DNA from: Stomorhina lunata
Lineage: Eukaryota > Arthropoda > Insecta > Diptera > Rhiniidae
Direction: 5' to 3'
NCBI GenBank assembly: GCA_933228675.1
Contig: OW121743.1
Span: 53,103,828 to 53,167,827 of the forward strand
Length of the DNA stretch: 64,000 bases
Made by a program: the position numbers and the translations under genes. Below the pieces are notes generated by a model. That model did no database searches. It had not been told where the DNA came from and saw only the letters and a list, made by a program, of their open reading frames with translations. Below are positions 56,389-64,000 of this stretch, in pieces (positions within the stretch are counted from its first letter, which is position 1; each line of letters opens with the position of its first letter).

Positions 56389-57111
56389 AAATATTTTTCT
56401 AAAAGCAAACTTGTAAGGCAGTGACTTAAGGAAAAATGTGTATTACTCATGAAATACCTTCTAAACTAGTTTTCAAATTAAAAAATCGCCTTAATTGAAA
56501 AGAGGTTGAGTACATAATTCCTTCTCTTTTCTTTATTTTTTGTATATATTACGAATATTTTTCAGCATTACATCGCTAACGAAAAATAACAAAATAATTT
56601 ATGAACTGACTTGGGGTCAGCTTTGAGCAAAATTGAAAAAGTATATATAATATCCACAAAATAGTTATTATTTTCATTACAGGTGCTAAGTAAAAACTAT
56701 TTTCAAGGTATTTTCATTAATTATTTCCTCCCAGGTCAGCTGTAATATACGAAAAGTGCTAGCACTGAATTGCTTTGTTCATTGAACTGGCCGTAAAAGT
56801 AAGCAAAAGTTTAATAAAAATTGCAAGAGTGCACAGAAATAATAAGGGATTTATTAATTATGTTTTCTGTTATAATATTTTATATTTTTTTGGAGGAAAA
56901 GCAGCAAAAGAAAAACTGCAGCAAATATTAAGTTTGTGCAATAAAATTTATTAAAAAAAAAGATAAGAAGGATAAGAAGCAAGAACTTTAAGTAAAAGAA
57001 AATCCTTCAAAATAACTCATCTTTCCGGTTTATCAGTGTTGCCTAAAGAATATCTTTTAGTAAGTAGGAATTTGTATGTCTGTGTGTGTATTTTTAAAGG
57101 ACATGTTTATT
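56389..57111. other. Unique A/T-rich DNA
   Basis: No gene or repeat recognised. Contains a patch of ordinary complexity at 56720-57070 with no sustained open frame. Confidence 0.4.
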
Positions 57112-58461
57112 ATACCCTTCACCACCATAGGTGGAAAGGGTATTATAAGTTTGTGCTGATGTATGTAACGCATAGAAATATTTGTCTTAGACCCACCTTT
57201 TAGTATACCAATAGGCTTAGAATCACTTTCTGAGTCGATTTAGCGATGTCCGTCCGTCCGTCCGTCTGGCTGGCTGGACCCCTATGTAAACCTTGTAATC
57301 AAACTACAGGTCGTAATTCTAAAGATAATTTGATGAAATTTGGTACAGATAATTTCTTTGATAATAGTACCATGGCTATTGAAATTGGTCAAAATCGGTA
57401 TATTATTTATGGTACCTCCCATAGGTCCCACTTCCCGGAATTGACATATTGGCCACAAATATCAATATTTTTTCATGAAATTTAAAACATATAATTCTTA
57501 TGTAAACCTAAATCACTGTACCAAATTTCGTTGAAATCGGTCAACATTTGACCATAGCTCCCATACAAACTCTTCTTTAAAAATGCACTAAATGAGACAA
57601 AACAAGTAAGAAAGCGCTATAGTCGGTCAAGACGACAATACGATACCCTTCACCACTAAGGTCAAAGGTGTTATTTTTCCTGTATAAAGACAAATATTTG
57701 CTAAATTTTGCCATCATACAAACATTTTCTCAAAACTTATATATTTAAGCTGGGTCAAATGTGGACCGATTATCTCGAAATTTAGTTTAACCGACAAACG
57801 AACATAAACCCCCTTTTCATTTTGTTTTTTTTTTTGTGTTTCCGTAAGTTTTTTATATAGGAGCTATGGTCAAATGGTGACCGATTGTGACAAAATTTTG
57901 CACACTGGCTGGCATTCACATAAGACTTCCTTGCGCTTAATTTAGTGGCGAAAGCTATTACAGTTTATTATTTATTGGCATTTAAGTGAATTTCAGGTGG
58001 AATTTAGGCTGTTTCCGTAGGTTTTTTATATGGGAGCTATAGTTAAATGTGAACTGATTTCGATGAAATTTTAAATGCTGCCTAGTGCTTATGTAAAACT
58101 TCTAGATACCATATTTTGTCATCATAGCTGTTATAATTTGTCATTTATAAGCAAATAAGCGATTAGTCTAGACGAGGCTATACGGGAGCTATGGTCAAAT
58201 ATTAACCAATTTTGCCCAATTTCAATACCACAATTTTTTTATAGATGAAGAATGTTTCTACTAAGTTTCAGTGAGTGGCTCCTTTCGTTTAGGCGTTATC
58301 GTGATTTCAACAGACAGACAGACGGACATCGTTTAACCGTCTTAGAATTTTATAAGGATTCAGAATATACATCGTTTTTGATTTTTGAGCCAATATTAAG
58401 GAAATTACAAACGAAATGACAATCTCAATATACCCCCCCATTCTTTTTGGTGGTTGGTATA
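57112..58461. mobile_element. Mosaic of family A (+), family A (-) and family B (-) fragments
   Basis: 57112-57600 is a plus-strand family A 5' part ending at GCACTAAATGAGACAAAA. 57601-57780 is a family A 3' end in the minus orientation (CAAGTAAGAAAGCGCTATAG). 57783-58461 is a minus-strand family B 5' part ending CATTCTTTTTGGTGGTTGGTATA. Two family A pieces meet at the same TTACTTG tail, consistent with insertion at or into a previous element end. Confidence 0.65.
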
Positions 58462-58480
58462 AAAATATGAGGAAAGCTCC

Positions 58481-58630
58481 CGTCAAAACTTGTTATTACC
58501 AAATAATGACATAAACAGTTTAAAAATTAAATACGAACTACTTACTCATTCGATGTTGAAGTCATTACATAAGCATGCTGATGTCATTGGCTAATTGACA
58601 AAAAGTAAGGACTTCAGTAAGCAGTTGGAG
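58481..58630 (-). mobile_element. CCCAG element, terminal fragment (copy 3)
   Basis: TTATTACCAAATAATGAC, CGAACTACTTACTCATTCG and GATGTCATTGG follow the same order as 29500-29640, with more divergence. The remainder of the element is absent and the CCCAG end is mutated (GCTCCCGTCAAAACTTG). Confidence 0.6.
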
Positions 58631-59756
58631 AAATAAAAACATGAGCTTAAAAAGACCTTAAACATTTTTTGGTGAAATGTACGAAAAAGCTCAAAACAAT
58701 TTTTGCATATATTTATATTTTTGACCTGAGGCATGAGTTTCTAGGACAATAATTGTACATTTTACCGATAACTATTATACATGTTTTATACATCAGTGAA
58801 AAGGAAAAAATGTCTAGATTATTACACTATTATCTTTTTAAAATTATTCCAAAAATTCTTGAACATTTCTGGGAAAATAGTACAAAAATAACTAAAAAGT
58901 GTATTTTTTCCAAAATCATTTTCGAACTTTGACGTCTAATTTTTGAAAAACTTGAACAAGTTATATAAATGATTTTCTGCAATCATTGTTTCTGCAAATA
59001 TTGTTTATGTAAAACAGTTTAAAAAATTTTAAAAAAGGAAACCCAATTGACATTTTTTTGCAATTAAAATTATGATATATGGAAAATTGTAAGTTTGAAC
59101 AAAATCCTATTTTGTGGATTCCTTTCTAAATTCGCGCTACATTTTATTTTTGAGATCTAAAGAGAATATATTGGTCTATATAACTGCATTTCAGAAAGTT
59201 CCAAAATGAGCTTGACTTTTTTTGTTATAGGTTCGAAAACTCAAAAATTTTCATAAAAATTAGACAAACTTCGGTCAATACTGTACGTAGGGTGAATGTT
59301 GTACAACCTTTATATTTGGTTTAAAACCATCCTGGAACGCCATTTTCTACAAATGTATAATAAAACATTAACTTTTAGTAAAAAACTTTTAAGTTAGATT
59401 GAAAACTTAATAGCATCTTTTAAAGACAAAAATTTAAATTTTTTCGATCGGCGAAAAATTTTCCAAAATTTTTTAAAAACCATTTTTTAATAAATCTGGC
59501 TGCACCTGTGCCAAGTTCTAAAATAAACTTTTGTTTATTTTAATCTTTTTTGAACCCACTTTATAGATTTTTATTTTTGAGGTGATCAACTTTGACTCCC
59601 AATAAATCACCCTGTGAAATCACAGGTTAACCATAAATCCAAAATTTGGAAAACTTGGATCATTCTTAACAATTCCCTTATACATACCGAGACAATCAGA
59701 CTTAAAGTTAAGAAGATACAGATTTATTAACATTTGTCTGGTAAATTGTATAAAAA
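58631..59756. other. Unique A/T-rich DNA
   Basis: No gene recognised. Phrases such as CAATAAATCACCCTGTGAAATC suggest transposon-derived noncoding DNA, but no ends are visible. Confidence 0.4.
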
Positions 59757-60062
59757 ACAAGTAAGAAAGTGCTATAGTCGGTATCGTATGATCATAAGAT
59801 ACCCTTCACCACTAAGGCCAAAGGTTTTATTTTTCCTGTATAAAGACAAATATTTGCTAAATTTTGCCATCATACAAACATTTTCTCAAAACTTATATAT
59901 TTAAGCTGTTTCCGTCATTCGGACTTATATGAGAGCCAGGGTCAAATGTGGACTGATAATCTCGAAATTTGGCAAATTGATTACAGTTGTTACAAAAATT
60001 ATGTGTGCAAAAAATAAACTCGAAATTCTCATTATCTATTTTTATACCCTTCACCACCATAG
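59757..60062. mobile_element. Family A 3' fragment (-) and the first bases of another (+)
   Basis: 59757-60040 is the minus-oriented 3' part (AACAAGTAAGAAAGTGCTAT at the left). 60041-60062 then begins a plus-oriented copy (TTTTATACCCTTCACCACCA, TAG), which stops abruptly at the Transib end. In intact copies the next bases are GTGGAAAGGGTATT. Confidence 0.68.
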
Positions 60063-60589
60063 CACAGTGGTTTACGGACGCTTTTTTTTTGGAAATAATT
60101 CTGAACGATTGGAGATATTTGAATGAAATTTGACATGGTGGTAGTCAAGGAGTATTTGAGTTGGTTTTTAAAAGCACTGGTCCATGAGGGGTCGGGAGAG
60201 TGATTGATGGACCTTCAAAGTTGGTCACCTCGGGTGTTCGATTTTTTTAAAAATTCGCCAAAAATCCATTTATGTATGGATTGAAAAGAAATTTTAAACT
60301 TAAGTTGTCCTTGAGAAGATCTACAAAAAATATGCTTAAATGTGTAGGTTATCTCCTTTGGATTTCGAGATATTTGGGTAAAAAGGAATTTTTAGGTTGA
60401 TTTTTTACCTCTTTTTTTAAGCTTTTTTTGATCTGGTGGACGCATCTGAGGACCAAAAATTTTTTAAGAATATTCTTTAAATTTGTAATAAAATTCTGAA
60501 TAATTTTTGTGCAAGTTAGTTATAGAAATCTTCTTTTGTTTAAAAGTTAAAAATATTCAAAGTTGAAACTTACAAAAAATTTCGCTTTT

Positions 60590-61690
60590 TTTTTAGTTTT
60601 TCCCCAAAAGATAGCTATATTTTTTCACTAATAAAAAAATATTTTCTTAAGAAACATAAAAAGATTTTTAAAGTTTTTAAAAGAAAACATAATGAGAATG
60701 CGTATAAAACAAATTTCTTGCTAATTGGACTTTTGGTCCTCGCACATGTCCTCTCCAAAAAATGGCAATTTGTAAAAAAAAAATTAGTTTAAACAAAAAT
60801 TTCTCAAAAGGCAAAGCACCGATTTGAAAAAAATTATAATGTTCATATTTTCCAATATATCTGTTATTGATTAGAAAAGTTTTTTCTGAAACGCGCTGCA
60901 AATAGAGACAGTGTTGCCATATTTGTAAAAAAACTCATTTTTTGAAACACCTTTTTCCCCAGTTGGGAATTGGGGAATTTTTAAGTTAAAATTGGGAATT
61001 TTTTTTAGTCTATTGCTTTTACATCTTATTGGTCTACATTACTACAAAATTTCATTGTAATATCTTTATCCATGTCATTTCCACAGAATATCAAAGATTA
61101 AAAATATTTTCCTTAAAAAAGCAGAAAAACAATTTTTTTTTGTTTTACGATACAAAGTGTAAAAAAAGTAACGCACTTAAAAAAAACTTTTACTTAGTGC
61201 TAATCTCCTAGTCTTTCCCGATCTAATGATACTAAACATGTATATAAAGCATTAATACCGAGTCTTAAAAAACTCTGAAAAGTTTGGCCCCCGTAGCATT
61301 TTTACACTGTTTATTTAAATATAAGTGATGAATTTGTGCATATAAAGTTAATTATCATACTCAAATATTTCACTATTTTTAAGATGACAATGATCCTTCG
61401 CTAATAAACAAATATTTTCTTCAAAAAGATATAAATAGTTTTTTATTTTTTTAAAGAAAACATTATAAGAATGACTTAAAAAAATTTTATTCGATTTTGC
61501 CTTTTGTTCCAAGCTAAAAAATAAAATTTTAGTAAAAGATTCTAAATAAGTAAGTACGAGTAAGGCACCGATTTTGATAACAGTGTAAAGGTAATATATC
61601 CATAATTTGTAGCAAAAGTTTAATTAGAAGAGTACTTTTATAGTAACAGTGTGATAATTTATTTAAAATAAGATTTAAAGGCATTTTTCC
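60590..61690 (+). repeat. Diverged internal duplication in the Transib 5' region
   Basis: 60625-60860 and about 61400-61590 share, in order, CTAATAAA.AAATATTTTCTT, AAAGAAAACAT, AAGAATG/GAGAATG, TTTTGxxC and GGCACCGATTT. Offset is roughly 780 bp. It may explain the unusual length of the 5' region. Short frames here are not convincing. Confidence 0.5.
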
Positions 61691-62025
61691 GGTATTTAAA
61701 ATTGGTGTATTTGAAAAAATTGCAAAATTATGTTAAGGTTATAAAATGTTTTTTAATGTGAAAGTTAATGCAATAGGTAAAAATTGTTACAACTTGGGTT
61801 TTTCATAATGGTCAGAAAGGATATGGTTACTCACCTCCATACAGGTAGGTTTTACGAGACGCACATATTGGTTGAGTTATATATGCACCTATTTTTAGAG
61901 GTAAAAAATACATTAATTCATTGATTTCTTTATTATTCTTTGGATACAGGTATATATAAAAAATGTTTTTTTTTAATATAAAAAAGAAAGTTTTAAATGT
62001 AACTGCTATTAACAGTTAAAACATC

Positions 62026-64000
62026 ATGGCTATAACATTGGAATTTAAAGTGTTGTGCGATATTCTTTTTGAACAACCAAGCAGTTCGAGATCAGAAAAA
62101 ATTAAAATAATCATGCGATATGCTAAAAGTCAAACTAACTCCATGATTCTCAATAGTGAGGAAGACAAAGTCGTAAAATTTGTAAAGTTATTTAAACTTA
62201 AAATTAAGTCGGTTAATTACTGTTTAAAAAGATTTGAATCTAAATTTAAAGACTGGCTGAAGGACTCAATTGAGCTTAAAACTTCTGGTGCTGGAGCCCC
62301 TCTAAAAAACTATGATGATCTCGGAGAAAGATCTAAAAAGATGCGATTATCCGAAGTTCTTTCTACTCATTCGGATACTGAAATCAAAGATTCCTTTAAG
62401 GAAGTGCTCAAACGAAATAATCAACCAGCTGAAGCTAAACAAATAGCAGATATTCTCCCAGAGGCTTCTCCTAAACGTCTTAAGCGAATTATTAAGAGTA
62501 TACCAACTCCTTCTTCTCAATCAGAATTTTCGGAGGAAGAAGCACTTGCTCTTATGCTCGAGTTGAAATTGAGTAAAAATAAATATATTAAACTCTGTAA
62601 GGCATTACGAGACAAAGGACACTCAATTTTACCAGGATATAATGCGTTATTAAAAACCAAAAAAAACTTAATACCAACAAACGTGATAGGAGACGAAAGT
62701 GCATCTGTGGATTTATCAAAATTATTGGAAAATACGGCATCAAGGCTGATATCTACTACATTGTCTGAAGAAGAAGCCAAGAAACTTGACAACAAGGACT
62801 TAACTTTAATATGTAAATGGGGATGTGACGGTTTATCTGGATTACCGGAATACAAACAATCAACATCTCATCAGAACACAAATGACTACAGAAGCGTTTT
62901 TATGGCATCCCTAGTACCACTAAGATTAAGAAAGAATCGTTCTGAACCATCCACATCAAAAGAGCGTACTGAATATGTGTGGGTTAACACATCTCCAGGA
63001 TCAAAGGCATTTTGCAGACCGATCAGATTCGAATATTTAAAAGAAAATGCAGCAAGCACAAAAAATTGGGTTGATGATATCAAATATTCAATAGACAATT
63101 TGAGTCCAGTCTGCATAGACATACATGGATATTTGATTAATGTAAATTTTGAGCTTCAATTGACAATGATAGATGGAAAAGTAAGCAACGCTATAACGGA
63201 AACCCATTCAACTTGGAAATGCTCATTATGCGGAAAGAAGAAATCGGAATTTCTACAAACTTCAGAAGATGCATCAGCTAGTACTGCAATTAATCAAGAG
63301 GTTCTGGAATTTGGTATATCGCCCCTACATGCACGTATCCGATTTTTAGAATTTATGCTACATATAGCATATGATCTGAAATATAGGAATATACCTGATA
63401 ATCAGCTAAAATCCGTGAGAAATAATAAGGAACTGATTGAAATGAGATCCAGTGAAAAAAAAAGGATTCAGGAAGAATTCAAAACTATGACGGGTCTAAA
63501 CATAGACAAACCACTTGTAGGATATGGCAGTACAAACGATGGTAATACGGCCAGGCGATTCTTTGAAAATTATGAAACAACTTCAAAGATTACTGGAATT
63601 GATGAGGAAGTTCTTCGTAAATGTTACGTAATATTATCGGCAATAAATAGCAAATATCAAATAAATGCTGAAAAATTTCATTGCTATGCCCTCAACGCGT
63701 TAACTCGTATACGACATTTGTATCACTGGAAAGAAATTACACCAACAGTTCATAAAGTCCTTCAACATGGTCGTGAAATAATTGAATCAAATCTTCTCCC
63801 ACTTGGTGAACTGACAGAAGAGGCCCAGGAAGCGCGGAATTCAGATTTCAAGTATATCCAACTATTTAATACCAGAAAATGCTCAAGAAAATCGCAAAAT
63901 CAGGATCTAATAAATTATCTCTTGTTGTCTTCTGATCCTGCTCTATCAACGATAAGAAAGAAATGGTGGAGCAGTTATACAAAAACTTCTGAAAACGAAC
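62026..64000 (+). CDS. Transib (RAG1-like) transposase, intact, cut by window end
   Basis: A cut-and-paste transposase homologous to the catalytic core of RAG1, expected to cut at CACAGTG-type heptamers in the nucleus. It is open for 658 codons from ATG 62026 (an in-frame TAA lies just upstream) to the window edge, without a stop. Catalytic residues align with RAG1: Asp268 (KWGCDGLSG, RAG1 D600), Asp383 (LTMIDGKV, D708) and Glu602 (EEAQEARN, E962). Zinc ligands are Cys399 and Cys402 (CSLC) and His576 and His581 (HKVLQH), matching RAG1 C727, C730, H937 and H942. Also visible are FGISPLHARIRFLEFML (~430-445) and STNDGNTARRFF (~502-513), both Transib hallmarks. The N-terminal ~220 residues (acidic and lysine-rich, GxGAPxKxYxDLGxRSKxxR near 90-110) fit Transib. 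Only the short C-terminus is missing. Confidence 0.95.
   Translation, partial: MAITLEFKVLCDILFEQPSSSRSEKIKIIMRYAKSQTNSMILNSEEDKVVKFVKLFKLKIKSVNYCLKRFESKFKDWLKDSIELKTSGAGAPLKNYDDLGERSKKMRLSEVLSTHSDTEIKDSFKEVLKRNNQPAEAKQIADILPEASPKRLKRIIKSIPTPSSQSEFSEEEALALMLELKLSKNKYIKLCKALRDKGHSILPGYNALLKTKKNLIPTNVIGDESASVDLSKLLENTASRLISTTLSEEEAKKLDNKDLTLICKWGCDGLSGLPEYKQSTSHQNTNDYRSVFMASLVPLRLRKNRSEPSTSKERTEYVWVNTSPGSKAFCRPIRFEYLKENAASTKNWVDDIKYSIDNLSPVCIDIHGYLINVNFELQLTMIDGKVSNAITETHSTWKCSLCGKKKSEFLQTSEDASASTAINQEVLEFGISPLHARIRFLEFMLHIAYDLKYRNIPDNQLKSVRNNKELIEMRSSEKKRIQEEFKTMTGLNIDKPLVGYGSTNDGNTARRFFENYETTSKITGIDEEVLRKCYVILSAINSKYQINAEKFHCYALNALTRIRHLYHWKEITPTVHKVLQHGREIIESNLLPLGELTEEAQEARNSDFKYIQLFNTRKCSRKSQNQDLINYLLLSSDPALSTIRKKWWSSYTKTSENE

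Larger units (their letters stand above)
60063..64000 (+). mobile_element. Transib element, right end beyond the window
   Basis: Begins with CACAGTGGTTTACGG. The first seven bases equal the V(D)J recombination signal heptamer, and Transib ends fit CACWRTG. The insertion interrupts a family A repeat after ACCACCATAG, which fixes the left border. Transib makes 5-bp duplications, so CATAG should be the duplicated site. A long non-coding 5' region (about 1.96 kb) precedes the transposase. Confidence 0.85.

Overview
The window looks like repeat-dominated, very A+T-rich nuclear DNA from a higher dipteran, most likely a calyptrate fly. The reasons are the dispersed TATACCC-type repeats with (GTCC)n tracts that resemble the Drosophila INE-1/DINE-1 group, the DD41D and DD37E Tc1/mariner elements, a Transib element, and long A/T-rich minisatellites. 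The species assignment is inference. No complete host gene was recognised. The window could lie in a giant intron or in intergenic heterochromatin.

Layout. 0-8.2 kb: three minisatellites (1430-3060, 3068-3635, 4929-8168). They are interrupted by a perfect foldback element carrying two hammerhead-ribozyme motifs (2239-2697) and by a 1.3-kb CCCAG-terminated element with tRNA-like Pol III boxes (3636-4928). 9.5-12.3 kb: a foldback remnant, a dead LINE reverse transcriptase and a dead DD41D mariner. 12.6-14.1 kb: a 132-bp tandem repeat with a CTCF-like core, an (AT)n tract and a tRNA-derived SINE head. 15-34 kb: nested dispersed repeats of two families, called here A (TATACCCTTCACC) and B (TATACCCACCATC). 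Both end in a hairpin plus TTACTTGTT, as Helentron/DINE-like elements do. They are interrupted by a mariner, a hAT-like MITE and a 1.3-kb inverted-repeat element. The second CCCAG element (29496-30798) lies here in inverted orientation. 35.1-36.4 kb: a structurally complete DD41D mariner with an intact transposase. 37-48.6 kb: four successive minisatellites, three with units near 29-31 bp and one of 24 bp, with large internal duplications. 48.6-49.2 kb: a small MITE and a decayed relative of the ribozyme foldback element. 50.5-58.6 kb: more A/B repeats, and a 3.9-kb element with arms of about 0.9 kb that contains a nested DD37E element. 60.1-64.0 kb: a Transib element opening with the exact heptamer CACAGTG. 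Its RAG1-like transposase is open to the window edge with all catalytic and zinc-ligand positions visible.

The elements work as a nested insertion record rather than as a pathway. Several insertions sit inside repeats whose uninterrupted sequence is present elsewhere in the window, so target-site duplications can be read directly: TA for three mariner/Tc1 elements, 8 bp for the hAT-like MITE, and 2 bp for the CCCAG element. Only two proteins look capable of function: the DD41D transposase at 35175-36278 and the Transib transposase from 62026.
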